Assembly: GCF_001667145.1 (NCBI RefSeq)
Contig: NZ_LZIF01000102.1
Span: 23,299-87,298 of the forward strand
Direction: 5' to 3'
From: Mycobacterium sp. 852002-51971_SCH5477799-a
GTDB lineage: Bacteria; Actinomycetota; Actinomycetes; Mycobacteriales; Mycobacteriaceae
DNA length: 64,000 nucleotides
Part shown: positions 55,311-63,913 of the stretch, in pieces
Numbering within the stretch: position 1 is the first letter of the stretch
Layout: each line of letters starts with the position of its first letter
Made by a program: the position numbers and the translations under genes
Notes under the pieces: model-generated
Seen by the model: only the letters and a program-made list of their open reading frames with translations
What the model was told of the DNA's origin: nothing
Databases searched by the model: none

Positions 55311-56119
55311 GGTTGGCTTTCCGTAACGCGCGCGATCCGTGCGCGCAAGTGGTGTTCGGCCGGTGGCATCGACAGCAGCGGTTTGGCCCAGCGCGCGAGT
55401 CCGACCCATCCGGGCATGGCGATGCGCGTGGCGCGCCGATCCACTGCGGCCGCAAGCTTTTCGCCGCAATCGTCGGCTGAGAGCACACGGCGCAGCGGTC
55501 GCGGCAGTGCGTCGAGCATGGCGGCGAAGCCGCTGGACTCCGAAAGTGCCCGCTGCAGTAGGGGAGTGTCGACCCACGACAGGTGAGCACATCCGACGTC
55601 GACACCATGTGAGGCGACTTCGAGTCGCAAGGCATGGGCGAACTGCTCAGCGCCTGCCTTGCTGGCACAGTAGGCGGCTAACCCCGGCGCGGCCACGTAG
55701 GACGCGACGGACGCGACGACCAGCACGTAGCCGCGAGAATCAATCAGTGCGGGCGCAGCCGCGCGCACGGTATGGAACAGCCCCGTCAGGTTGACGTCGA
55801 CAACCCGGCGGAACTCGGCTGGCTCCATGGCTGTAACGGAAACCCACGAGCCGATACCGGCGTTGGCCACCACCGCATCGATACGACCCAACCGGCCGAC
55901 GCCGGTATCGACGGCCGCCTGCATCGCGTCGAAGTCGCGGACATCCCCTCGCACAGCCACGCACTTATCGGCGTCCAAGCGGTTCGACACGTCGGTAAGC
56001 GAGGACGCGTCGATATCCACCAGGATCAGCCTGGCGCCGCGTCGAGCGAGCGCATCGGCGGTACTGGCGCCGATGCCGCTGCCGGCACCGGTCACAAGTA
56101 CCACTTTGCCGATGGTCAT
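55307..56119 (-). CDS. short-chain dehydrogenase/reductase
   Basis: A 270-residue classical SDR: LVTGAGSGIGASTADAL, DID after the second strand (NAD-type), VANAGIG, and the active site VASVASYVAAPGLAAYCASKAG with Tyr and Lys. A helical tail of about 40 residues follows the core. It is the first gene of a minus-strand pair with the zinc dehydrogenase and has a good promoter upstream. Substrate unknown; members of this branch often act on alcohols or sterols. Confidence 0.88.
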   Translation of the reverse strand: MTIGKVVLVTGAGSGIGASTADALARRGARLILVDIDASSLTDVSNRLDADKCVAVRGDVRDFDAMQAAVDTGVGRLGRIDAVVANAGIGSWVSVTAMEPAEFRRVVDVNLTGLFHTVRAAAPALIDSRGYVLVVASVASYVAAPGLAAYCASKAGAEQFAHALRLEVASHGVDVGCAHLSWVDTPLLQRALSESSGFAAMLDALPRPLRRVLSADDCGEKLAAAVDRRATRIAMPGWVGLARWAKPLLSMPPAEHHLRARIARVTESQP

Positions 56120-56130
56120 GACGCCTGCCC

Positions 56131-56179
56131 TTCAGGAACTGTGTCGTTCTAGTTTCATTCAGGAACGGTACAGTGTCAA
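56131..56179 (-). promoter_or_regulatory. promoter with repeated 9-mer upstream of the SDR/ADH pair
   Basis: On the minus strand TTGACA (56179-56174) is a consensus -35. Between it and the gene the 9-mer TTCAGGAAC (plus strand) occurs at 56131-56139 and 56158-56166, and GAAC-TGTGTC-GTTC at 56136-56149 forms an inverted repeat. This layout suggests a repressor binding across the promoter. Confidence 0.5.
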
Positions 56180-56365
56180 CATCGAACGGCAAGCCAATCG
56201 GGCGTGCTAGGTGCGAAACCCCGGCCCGTCTCCACACGTGATCGCCCGTCTCCCGCACCCCCGTCGCGGTGAACGGATCGACGATGTCTTTGATCCGCTG
56301 GCCGACACGCTTTTGGTGCTCGATGGTGCAGGCAGCGCGTCGGCTCGCTCCGTAGGTTGTTGATT

Positions 56366-56983
56366 GTGAGTGGTGACGCCTTGAAAGACGACTTGCACCG
56401 TAATCTCCGCGACGCCCGCGCGGTCTTGTTGTGGAAGCTCGACGGCTTGTCCGAGTACCAGGCGCGCCAGCCGATGACACCACACGGCACGAACTTGTTG
56501 GGTTTGGTGAAACACCTGACCGGTTGTGAGATGGGCTATTTCGGCTACGTCTTCAACAGGCCGTTCCTTGACCCGCCTCCGTGGCTTACCCAGCCAGCAG
56601 AGCCCATGGGGGACATGTGGGCCACCGCCGATGAGAGCCGCCACGACATCACCCAGCTGTATCGAAGGGCCTGCGCACATTCCGACACCACGATCGAAAG
56701 CCTCGAACTCCAACACCGCGGAATGGTTCCTACCTGGCCCCCCGGCAGGCGCTCGGTGACGCTGCATCAAATTCTCGTGCACATGCTCGCCGAAACCTCA
56801 CGGCACGCCGGTCACGCCGACATCGTGCGCGAACTCGTCGACGGCGATGCGGGGTTACATCCTGATCGGAGAGGGCTTCCCGACTGCGATGCCGAGTGTT
56901 GGGCCGCGTTTCGTCGACGTCTCCAGCAGGCTGCCGTGGCAGCTAGCGCCGCCGAGCGTTCGTCGCCGCCTGGCGGCCAGTGA
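56366..56983 (+). CDS. DinB-family (DUF664) putative metal-dependent protein
   Basis: A 205-residue DinB-like four-helix protein. The putative metal ligands are His in GLVKHLTGCEMGYF and the pair in HMLAETSRHAGHADIVREL, typical of the DUF664 branch. Related enzymes use mycothiol or bacillithiol in detoxification, but the role of this one is unproven. The GTG at 56366 is chosen; TTG codons three and two codons earlier are also possible. It is divergent from the SDR and converges on the third TetR gene. Confidence 0.8.
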   Translation: MSGDALKDDLHRNLRDARAVLLWKLDGLSEYQARQPMTPHGTNLLGLVKHLTGCEMGYFGYVFNRPFLDPPPWLTQPAEPMGDMWATADESRHDITQLYRRACAHSDTTIESLELQHRGMVPTWPPGRRSVTLHQILVHMLAETSRHAGHADIVRELVDGDAGLHPDRRGLPDCDAECWAAFRRRLQQAAVAASAAERSSPPGGQ

Positions 56984-57016
56984 CCGACGCCGCGAACGAC
57001 TCCGAGACGGTTTGTG

Positions 57017-57619
57017 CTATTCGAGAGCGCGGATCAGCCGGTTGATGACCCTGCCTGCCTCTTGGCGGGCGCGGTCATGGTCTTGGGCTTTTGACACGAA
57101 GATGGTGGCTTCACGCATGGCGCCCAGCATCGTCAGGGCGGTGGCCTCCACCGGTTGCGGCGGGATGCGACCGGTGTCGATCGCGTTGGTGAGCAGCGCG
57201 CGCACCAATCCGATGTTGTAGCGATTTCCTATCTCGGTCCACCGTGTCCAACCCAAAACCGCCGGGGCATCGACCAACACGATTCGCTGGATCTCCGGAT
57301 CGGCGCAGGCGTCGAGCCAGAAGTTCGCTCCCAGCAGCATGATCTCTACCGGGTCACTCGCTTGGGAGGCGGCGATCGCTTCGCCCATGCGGCTGGCCAC
57401 TTCCTGTTCCACTTGCTCGAACACCGCGGCGAACAGTTCGGTCTTGTCGGCGAAGTGGTGATATAGCGCCCCGCGTGTCACGCCGGCCGCGCGCACGATC
57501 GATTCCAGCGCGACATCGCTGAAGCCGTGGTTGGCGAACAATGGCCGTGCCGCATCGATCAGCGCCGTGCGTGTTACGGCGGCTCTTTCGGCTTGCGTGC
57601 GGCGAGCGGCAGTCATCAT
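57017..57619 (-). CDS. TetR-family regulator beside tandem operators
   Basis: A 200-residue TetR protein with the helix-turn-helix at about 38-56 (VALESIVRAAGVTRGALYHHF). GAAGGA six bases before the ATG at 57619 marks the start; an ATG six codons earlier lies inside the operator and lacks a ribosome site. Two inverted repeats lie just upstream, between it and the divergent hydrolase gene, so it probably represses both. Confidence 0.9.
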   Translation of the reverse strand: MMTAARRTQAERAAVTRTALIDAARPLFANHGFSDVALESIVRAAGVTRGALYHHFADKTELFAAVFEQVEQEVASRMGEAIAASQASDPVEIMLLGANFWLDACADPEIQRIVLVDAPAVLGWTRWTEIGNRYNIGLVRALLTNAIDTGRIPPQPVEATALTMLGAMREATIFVSKAQDHDRARQEAGRVINRLIRALE

Positions 57620-57630
57620 TCCTTGTCCTT

Positions 57631-57649
57631 CATACATACTGTATGTATG
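57631..57649. promoter_or_regulatory. TetR operator, perfect 9-1-9 inverted repeat
   Basis: CATACATAC-T-GTATGTATG is a perfect dyad, 12 bases upstream of the TetR start and about 140 bases upstream of the divergent hydrolase gene. Confidence 0.78.
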
Positions 57650-57655
57650 CTAATG

Positions 57656-57670
57656 CGTACGATATGTACG
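57656..57670. promoter_or_regulatory. second inverted repeat beside the TetR operator
   Basis: CGTAC-GATAT-GTACG is centred 23 bases from the first dyad, about two helical turns, so two dimers could bind on the same face. It shares the GTAC core but not the whole sequence of the first dyad. Confidence 0.5.
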
Positions 57671-57788
57671 TAAGTTACAGCGTCCGGAGTTCCACCAGTA
57701 TCGACCGGTCAGACCTCGACAGCGCAGCGAGCAGGCCCCGCCGGTAGCTGCCGGTTATGAATGGGCACGCAGAGAAGGGAAGACAGAG

Positions 57789-58745
57789 ATGCCGAGCAGC
57801 GCTCAACGCCAGAAGGTCAGCTTCACCAGCGGTGGCAGCCAGTGCGCCGCGTGGTTCTATCCAGCCACCGGCGGCGCGTGCGTCATCATGGCCGCCGGAT
57901 TGGCGGTGATCAAAGAAGCCGGCACCGACCCGATCGCACACCGACTGCACGCCGCGGGTTACAACGTCCTGGCTTTCGACTACCGCCGTCTCGGCGAAAG
58001 CAAGGGCAGCCCACGACAACTGGTAACGATTGGCGACCAGCTCGACGACTTCCAAGCCGCGATCGACTTCGCCTCAACGCTGCCCGGTGTGGACAAACTC
58101 GCCATCTGGGGCTTCTCTATCTCTGGTGGCCACGTCTTCACCCTCGCCGCGCGCAACCCTCACCTCGCCGCAGCCATCGCGCACGCCCCAGCCGCCGACG
58201 GCCTTGATGCCATGCGCAACGCGCTTCGGCACATGACCGCACTGTCGTTCGCCCGCACGGTCAGCCGCGCGGCCGCAGACGCTATCGGCGGCAGGCTCGG
58301 CCGCCAGCCGCTGCTCGTTCCGTTGGCCGGCGCACGCGGCACCGTCGCAGCGCTGACCACACCGGACTCGCGAAACTACGTCAGGGCGCTCAACCCGGCG
58401 AACCGCTATCCCCAATGGGAGCAGGCCGTGGCCGCCCGATCAGCGCTGCGCGTGGGCTTTTACCGTCCGGCCAGAATCGCCGCGCACATCACCTGCCCGC
58501 TGCTCGTCGTCGCTTACGACAACGACGGCGTTGCCCCACCCGGACCCGCGATCCGCGCTGCACAACGAGCCCCACTCGGCGAGCTGGCCCGCATCCCGGG
58601 CGGGCACTACGCGGGGTTCCTCGACAGCACAGAACAGACAATGCACACCCTGCTGTCATTCCTCGACCGCCACCTCCAGACGTCGCAACACCTGCACAGC
58701 ATCCCAGACGCAGCTAAGAGCGCTGGTACCAAGCAAGTGACGTGA
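57789..58745 (+). CDS. alpha/beta hydrolase
   Basis: A 318-residue hydrolase. The nucleophile elbow is WGFSISGGHVF, the acid is probably in VVAYDNDGVAP and the base in IPGGHYAGFL. An N-terminal strand region (FTSGGSQCAAWFYP) resembles dienelactone-hydrolase/peptidase S15-like proteins. It is divergent from the TetR gene with two operator-like repeats between them, so it is likely the regulated target. AGAAGGGAAG lies upstream of the ATG. The substrate is unknown. Confidence 0.85.
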   Translation: MPSSAQRQKVSFTSGGSQCAAWFYPATGGACVIMAAGLAVIKEAGTDPIAHRLHAAGYNVLAFDYRRLGESKGSPRQLVTIGDQLDDFQAAIDFASTLPGVDKLAIWGFSISGGHVFTLAARNPHLAAAIAHAPAADGLDAMRNALRHMTALSFARTVSRAAADAIGGRLGRQPLLVPLAGARGTVAALTTPDSRNYVRALNPANRYPQWEQAVAARSALRVGFYRPARIAAHITCPLLVVAYDNDGVAPPGPAIRAAQRAPLGELARIPGGHYAGFLDSTEQTMHTLLSFLDRHLQTSQHLHSIPDAAKSAGTKQVT

Positions 58746-58892
58746 CGGACGCCGTGGCGGCCGATGTGAGCGCCACGCCACCGCGTTGGCCTAGCCGCAA
58801 TGATGACCGAGATGCGTTACTGTGAGCAGCGATCGACCTCCCCGCCGCCCTAGTCGACCGATTCGGTGTTCTCCGTCGCGGGCCGAGGTGCA

Positions 58893-59184
58893 GTGGGACC
58901 ACTCCAGATCGCCGCCGGCCACCAGGCCCTTGTTGTCACTCGCGGCCGCCAACCGCGACCCGACCGTCTTTCGATCAACCAAACCAACTTCACCCACGAC
59001 GCGACGGCCCCGCACCGCTGGCATTCGGCTACGGAGCGCACTACTGCCTCGGTGCGGCCCCGGCACGACTGGAAACCCGACCGGCTGCGCGAGATCCTAA
59101 GCCGCAGCCCGCAACTCATCGCCCCCGCCACCTGGCGAGACACGCCAGCCATCCGCGGACCGCTCAACGTCCCAGTCGTTTTCA
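58893..59184 (+). pseudogene. cytochrome P450 C-terminal remnant, frameshifted
   Basis: Pieces of a P450 follow in order but in different frames. VGPLQIAAGHQALVV (58893-58937, like the PAG-x-x-V strand), LLSLAAANRDPTVF (58930-58971), the heme-binding loop PLAFGYGAHYCLGAAPARLE (59015-59074, FGxGxHxC), then WRDTPAIRGPLNVPVVF to about 59184. At least three frame changes are needed, so the gene is dead. The N-terminal two thirds are missing. It follows the hydrolase gene and suggests that the surrounding redox cluster once included a P450. Confidence 0.8.
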
Positions 59185-59205
59185 ATACTTCGCCACGAAG
59201 TAATG

Positions 59206-59549
59206 TCCGTGTCGCGTGACGTATCAAGGTAGGACTCGTCGGTCGCTAGCAACGGTGGCCCAGAAGCCGCCGTCAGAGTGGTTTGGGAAAATGACGCGAA
59301 TTTGAGACAGATGTCAGATGACAGTCTGTGAGACGGGTCCAATCGCGAGGTTAACGCGTCGCGATATGACACCGGATCTGAGAGACCTACACCTGACAAG
59401 AACGAGTGCATCCGGGCGGGCCGCTCCGCAGGTCAGTTGGCAATAACTATAGCACTATGCAATAGTTGCAGTAGGAACTGTAATCTGACAAGGCTCCGGC
59501 TACCGCACAGCGAGTCGAATTCTTCGTCGATAGTGGGAAGTGAGCCGTT
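59206..59549. other. intergenic region, no gene seen
   Basis: About 340 bases after the P450 remnant. A minus-strand reading at 59097-59411 overlaps the remnant and has no family features. The stretch near 59440-59490 is markedly AT-richer than its surroundings and may include a promoter for the following ORF. Confidence 0.4.
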
Positions 59550-59762
59550 GTGCTGAACGACATTTCGGGAATGCCCGCCGGTATACGAGCGTTGGAGGCC
59601 ACCGGCACGGTAGTGGCGGCAGATTACGAGAGGGCCTTCGCACCGCTGGATGACCAGATGCGACGAGCAGGAAGTCGGATGCGCCTTCTCTTCCAGTTCG
59701 GCGCCGGCTTTCAGCGCATGACTCTGGGAGCTCTATTGTCCAGATCGCGGTATGTCGAATGA
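59550..59762 (+). pseudogene. truncated SpoIIAA/STAS-like protein
   Basis: A 70-codon frame from a GTG. MLNDISGMPAGIRALEATG, VVAADYERAFAPLDDQM and RMRLLFQFGAGFQRMT match the first half of the SpoIIAA-like (DUF3478) family, whose members are about 120 residues. The match stops at about residue 60, and the stop codon comes ten residues later, without the second half. The downstream bases in all frames show no continuation. It could be a short functional protein, but truncation is more likely. Confidence 0.55.
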
Positions 59763-59868
59763 CTTTCGGGTGTAGCGGGTTTCGACGCTGGCGGCGAGTG
59801 TTTATCGAGCCACCAATCAGCAGCGAGTTTGATGCGGCGACTGTGGCTACATCGGGTCGAAGCGGCTG

Positions 59869-60381
59869 ATGATGGCCCGCTACACCAGGGGGCGGGTTCC
59901 GGGTGAGACCGGGGACCTGAAGAAAATCAGCCTCAATCCTTCGCATTGGCGATCAGGTCGCATTTTTCTGCTTTTGCAAGGCGTGCTGACTGGAATCCTC
60001 GGCGCAGCCGCGCTGGGCTGGGCGATCGCTAGCCCTCTCGCCGAGCCGACTCGAATACCTCTGCTGGGCTTGCGATTCAGCCTGCTGCACGGCGCCATGT
60101 TGCTCGGATACGCAATGCTCGCATGTTTGGCGAGCATGTCTCGTCGTGCCGCGCTGTGGTTTACCGCTCTTGCGATCACCCTCTGGTTCGCGATGACGAT
60201 CACATGCGCGGTTGCCGCAACTCACCATGTACCAGGTCCACTCGGGTTCGATCTCCGGGACATGCTGCTATATGCGTTGCTCGTGGCGTATAACACCGGT
60301 TTAATGCTCTGGCTCAACGCTGACGCGATCGAGGGACCAGCATGGGTGCCGCGTCGGCGATCACGGAAAGGGTCCCGTTAA
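59869..60381 (+). CDS. small integral membrane protein
   Basis: A 170-residue protein with four hydrophobic helices at about 33-55, 68-92, 97-118 and 131-150, and basic ends (HWRSGR at the front, RRRSRKGSR at the back). Charged or polar residues within helices are few: LLHG in helix 2 and FDLRD before helix 4. Two ATG codons in a row (59869, 59872) are possible starts. I recognise no family. It stands alone between the decayed region and the PPE cassette. Confidence 0.65.
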   Translation: MMARYTRGRVPGETGDLKKISLNPSHWRSGRIFLLLQGVLTGILGAAALGWAIASPLAEPTRIPLLGLRFSLLHGAMLLGYAMLACLASMSRRAALWFTALAITLWFAMTITCAVAATHHVPGPLGFDLRDMLLYALLVAYNTGLMLWLNADAIEGPAWVPRRRSRKGSR

Positions 60382-60781
60382 ACACACCTGTGGCCACCAA
60401 TCCCACAGCCACAATCTCCGATCATCAATTCGCCACGGGCGCAGACGCGCTCGCCACCGATCGTTACGCCTGCTTCATGATCTCGACCGTGGCGCGGCTA
60501 TGCCTGACGTCCGGCACTGTCCGGTGATGCTGGAGACTCGTTCGCGCTGCCACGCCGACCGCGGATGAAATGATCCGCGCGGAAACGCATCTCGACTCTA
60601 CGGAGGGCAGCGCCCAGGGGGCTCATCGTGGGTTCACCGAAAGCGCACTTACGAGAAGTGCGAATTGGCAGCTGCTCCAGCGCGAGCCGTAGACAGCGTC
60701 CTGACAGCTTTCTCCACGTACTCAGCCAGCGAGCCCAGGGAAATAACACGAACGGAGGTCCAGCGAGAAAAGAGGTGGTAG
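60382..60781. other. region upstream of the PPE cassette, no gene seen
   Basis: About 400 bases with only short ORFs lacking support. The last 20 bases contain AAAGAGGTGG just before the PPE ATG, a strong ribosome site. The promoter of the PPE-PPE-PE-Esx run should lie here. Confidence 0.45.
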
Positions 60782-62008
60782 ATGGACTTTGGACTGCTTG
60801 CGCCCGAGATCAACTCAGGTCGCATGTACACCGGTCCTGGGCCGGGACCGATGCTGGCTGCTGCAGCGGCATGGGATGAGCTGGCCGCGCAATTGCACTC
60901 GAGCGCCGCGTCCTACTCTTCGGTCATCTCCGACCTGACGTTCGGATGGCAAGGTCCATCGTCGGCGTCGATGGCGGCGGCAGCGTCCCCATATCTGGCG
61001 TGGATGACCGCAACCGCTGCGCAGGCCGAACAGACTGCCCTACAGGCAAAGGCGGCCGTAGCTGCCTATGAGACCGCGTTCGCGGGAACCGTTCCGCCGC
61101 CGGTGGTGGCGGCCAATCGGACGCAATTGATGGCATTGATCGCGACGAATCTGTTTGGCCAAAACACCCCGGCAATCATGGCTACTCAAGCGCAGTACAT
61201 GGAGATGTGGGCCCAGGATGCGGCGGCAATGTACGGCTATGCCGGTTCCTCGGCGGCCGCATCGGAGGTGACGCCGTTCACCCCTGCTCCGCAGACTACA
61301 AATCCCGCCGGGTCAGCGGGTCAAGCTGCGGCGGTGACCCAGGCCACCAGCATGGCGGCCGGCGCGCCCGTTCAGATGTTGCCGCAGACAATCTCCGCGA
61401 CGCCGCAGGCATTGCAAAGCCTCGCCACGCCCATGGCCGCCGCTGATCCGCCCGCCGCGGCCGCCGCTTCACCGTCGCTTCTGTCGTCGCTCGACAGCTT
61501 CATCACGGGGCCGCTATCGCCGGCGTCGTTGTTCACCATCCCGGGTGTCCCTTATCTTCTCGGTATACAGAGTTACCTAGCGCCTCAAGCCGCGGCGAAC
61601 TTGACGACCGCATCCGAGAATTACTCCAAAGCGCTGGCCAAAGCGACCACCGCAGGCGTCCCACGGATAGTCAGCGCACCGGTATCGGCGGGCATCGGCC
61701 GCGCGGGCGTCGTCGGGGGATTGTCCGTGCCGCAAGGCTGGGCTTCGAGCGCTCCGGCGATCAAGACGATGGCAGCGACATTGCCGGAGAGCAGCCTGAG
61801 CGCCGCTCCAGTGGCACTCGCGGCCGATCGACCTGGAAGCCTTGTCGGCAATATGGCGCTGTCTGGCTTGGCCGGACGCGCTATGGGCAGGACCGGTGGT
61901 GCCGCTGCTCGAGCGACGGGTACAGGCGGCGCTGCCGATGCGCGAGAAGCCACCACAGCCAACATCTTTGTGATACCCGAGGGTCTGCTACCCGAGGCCG
62001 ACGAATGA
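60782..62008 (+). CDS. PPE family protein, SVP subgroup
   Basis: A 408-residue PPE protein. The roughly 175-residue PPE domain starts [16 protein letters not shown], with APE in place of PPE, and includes [11 protein letters not shown] and [14 protein letters not shown]. The PPE-SVP motif [12 protein letters not shown] is near residue 315. The protein ends [15 protein letters not shown] proteins pair with PE partners and are exported by ESX systems; SVP members are mostly ESX-5 substrates. A similar PPE gene follows 70 bases later, so the two look like an old duplication. Confidence 0.93.
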   Translation: MDFGLLAPEINSGRMYTGPGPGPMLAAAAAWDELAAQLHSSAASYSSVISDLTFGWQGPSSASMAAAASPYLAWMTATAAQAEQTALQAKAAVAAYETAFAGTVPPPVVAANRTQLMALIATNLFGQNTPAIMATQAQYMEMWAQDAAAMYGYAGSSAAASEVTPFTPAPQTTNPAGSAGQAAAVTQATSMAAGAPVQMLPQTISATPQALQSLATPMAAADPPAAAAASPSLLSSLDSFITGPLSPASLFTIPGVPYLLGIQSYLAPQAAANLTTASENYSKALAKATTAGVPRIVSAPVSAGIGRAGVVGGLSVPQGWASSAPAIKTMAATLPESSLSAAPVALAADRPGSLVGNMALSGLAGRAMGRTGGAAARATGTGGAADAREATTANIFVIPEGLLPEADE

Positions 62009-62078
62009 CCGGCGCCGGCACGCCATCGTCGCCTATCGGAACTGCCAACGCCCGCGCAATCAATCGAGGAGCCTAGCA

Positions 62079-63470
62079 ATGGATTACGGCGCGATGCCTC
62101 CGGAGATAAATTCCGCTCGCATGTATGCCGGCGCGGGGTCGGGATCGATGCTGGCCGCCGGTGCGGCATGGGATGCGCTGGCCGCCGAACTGCGTTCGAC
62201 CGCCGCCTCTTATTCCTCGTTGATCTCGGGGCTGACCACAGCATGGCTGGGTCCCTCATCGGCGAACATGGCGGCAGCGGCCGCGCCGTATGCGGCATGG
62301 CTCCACACCACCGCGGCGCAGGCCGAGCAGACCGGCAACCAGGCCAGATCGGCGGCGGCCGCCTATGAGGCCGCATTTGCTGCCACGGTGCCCCCGACGG
62401 TGATCGAAGCGAACCGTGCGGAACTGGCGTCGCTGACTTCCACCAACGTTTTCGGTCAGAACACCGCGGCAATCGCGGCCAATGAAGCCCGATACGCGGG
62501 AATGTGGGCCCAGGATTCGGCGGCGATGTACGGCTATGCCGGCCAGTCGGCAGCCGCCGCCGCGGTGACGCCGTTTGCGCCCCCTACACAAAACACCAAC
62601 CCGGCTGGTTCGGCCGGACAAGCTGCCTCGGTCGCCCGTGCCGCCGGAACGTCGACGGGCGCGAGCACCCAGTCGGCATTGGCGCGGCTGACCTCCGCAA
62701 CACCAGGCACTCTGCAAAGCCTGGCAGCACCGGCCGCTGCAAATCCGTCGGCGTCGGGCTCATCGCTGGCGAGCTTTCTCAGCAATCTGAATTCATCTTC
62801 GCTGGCAAAGATTGCCGGGAACGTGGAGCTGGTTCCGAAAATGATTCTGCCGGCTAATGATGTCTTGATCAGCACCATCATGGGGCTCGTGATTGGAGGA
62901 CGGCATCTTGGCGATATGACGGCCGCGGTCAAGGCCGGGGCATCCAGCCTTGCGGCGGGGCTCGGTTCGGGCGCACGCGCCGCGGGATCTGCGGTCGCAG
63001 CCAGTGTCGGCCAGGCCGGTTTTGTAGGCGGGTTGGCGGTTCCACCTAGTTGGGCCGTGGCCACCCCGGCGATCAGGACCGCCGCCGCAGTACTGTCGGG
63101 CACCTCGGAGGACGCTATTGGGGCTGCCGCCGTAAGCGCGGGAAGCTTCTACGGCGGATCGGCCATGGCAGGTATGGCCGGCGGAGCGCTCGGTGCCGCG
63201 CTCCCTCGCGCCGTATCCGGTGGTGGTGCCAAGGGGCGCGGTGTCAGAGGCAACCGGGGAACGAACCTCAAAGACAGCGATTCGCCCGAAAGCCTGCAAC
63301 GTGTTGTGGCCGACATGGCGAAAAATCCGGACAGCGTTCAGCACTGGCATACCGATCCTGACAACCTCGATGGCTTGCTCGCAGAGCTGCGAAAGAAACC
63401 GGGCACCCACGCAGTGCACGTGAAAAACGCAAATCCCAAGCTCATACCGCGGAACCCACAGTCGACATAG
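62079..63470 (+). CDS. PPE family protein, SVP subgroup, with unusual C-terminal domain
   Basis: A 463-residue PPE protein starting [28 protein letters not shown] and [14 protein letters not shown] complete the PPE domain; the SVP motif [11 protein letters not shown] is near residue 317. After an Ala/Gly stretch and a basic linker ([10 protein letters not shown]) there is a polar segment of about 65 residues, [20 protein letters not shown], then [19 protein letters not shown] and a final KLIPRNP. Such a charged domain is not usual in SVP proteins and may be an effector or binding module. The following PE gene starts 28 bases after its stop. Confidence 0.92.
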   Translation: MDYGAMPPEINSARMYAGAGSGSMLAAGAAWDALAAELRSTAASYSSLISGLTTAWLGPSSANMAAAAAPYAAWLHTTAAQAEQTGNQARSAAAAYEAAFAATVPPTVIEANRAELASLTSTNVFGQNTAAIAANEARYAGMWAQDSAAMYGYAGQSAAAAAVTPFAPPTQNTNPAGSAGQAASVARAAGTSTGASTQSALARLTSATPGTLQSLAAPAAANPSASGSSLASFLSNLNSSSLAKIAGNVELVPKMILPANDVLISTIMGLVIGGRHLGDMTAAVKAGASSLAAGLGSGARAAGSAVAASVGQAGFVGGLAVPPSWAVATPAIRTAAAVLSGTSEDAIGAAAVSAGSFYGGSAMAGMAGGALGAALPRAVSGGGAKGRGVRGNRGTNLKDSDSPESLQRVVADMAKNPDSVQHWHTDPDNLDGLLAELRKKPGTHAVHVKNANPKLIPRNPQST

Positions 63471-63498
63471 GTGAAACCAACAGAGGAAGAAGAACCAA

Positions 63499-63798
63499 AT
63501 GTCCTTCGTCACTACCCAACCGGAAGTTCTGGCCGAGACGGCCGGCAATCTGCGCGGCATCGGAGCTGTCATGTCCGCCCAGAATGCCGCGGCGGCGGCC
63601 CCGACCACCGGTATCGTCCCGGCGGCCGCCGATGAGGTATCGGCCCTAACAGCAACGCACTTCGCCGCGCATGCCCAGTTGTATCAGGCGATTGTCGCTC
63701 AGGCCGCCGCGGTGCATGAGATGTTTGTGAACACGCTGGGTACCAGCGCCGCATCATATGCGGCCACCGAGGCCGCGAACGCAATTGTGGCCGGTTAG
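63499..63798 (+). CDS. PE family protein
   Basis: A 99-residue PE protein consisting of the PE domain alone: MSFVTTQPEVLAETAGNLRG, then two helices joined near VPAAADEVSALTATHF. The YxxxD/E export signal region is at the end of helix 2. It probably folds with one of the two PPE proteins just upstream and is exported with it. GAGGAAG lies upstream of the ATG. Confidence 0.93.
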   Translation: MSFVTTQPEVLAETAGNLRGIGAVMSAQNAAAAAPTTGIVPAAADEVSALTATHFAAHAQLYQAIVAQAAAVHEMFVNTLGTSAASYAATEAANAIVAG

Positions 63799-63913
63799 CG
63801 CATGTCGCCGGGAGCGACTCCAACCTAACATCGTTGCATACAAGGCTATTTCAGTCAGCCAAATATCAGTGACCTGTCCGTGAAAGTAGCTCAACTCGAG
63901 ATCGGAGAATACA

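Noticed and set aside
59097..59411. 104-codon minus-strand ORF
   Set aside because: Overlaps the P450 remnant on the other strand and has no motif.
60500..60600. Similarity between the stretch near 60510-60570 and the one near 44580-44625 (shared CTGTCCGGTG/CCACGCCGAC words)
   Set aside because: The match is short and interrupted; it may be chance in GC-rich DNA and defines no clear repeat boundary.
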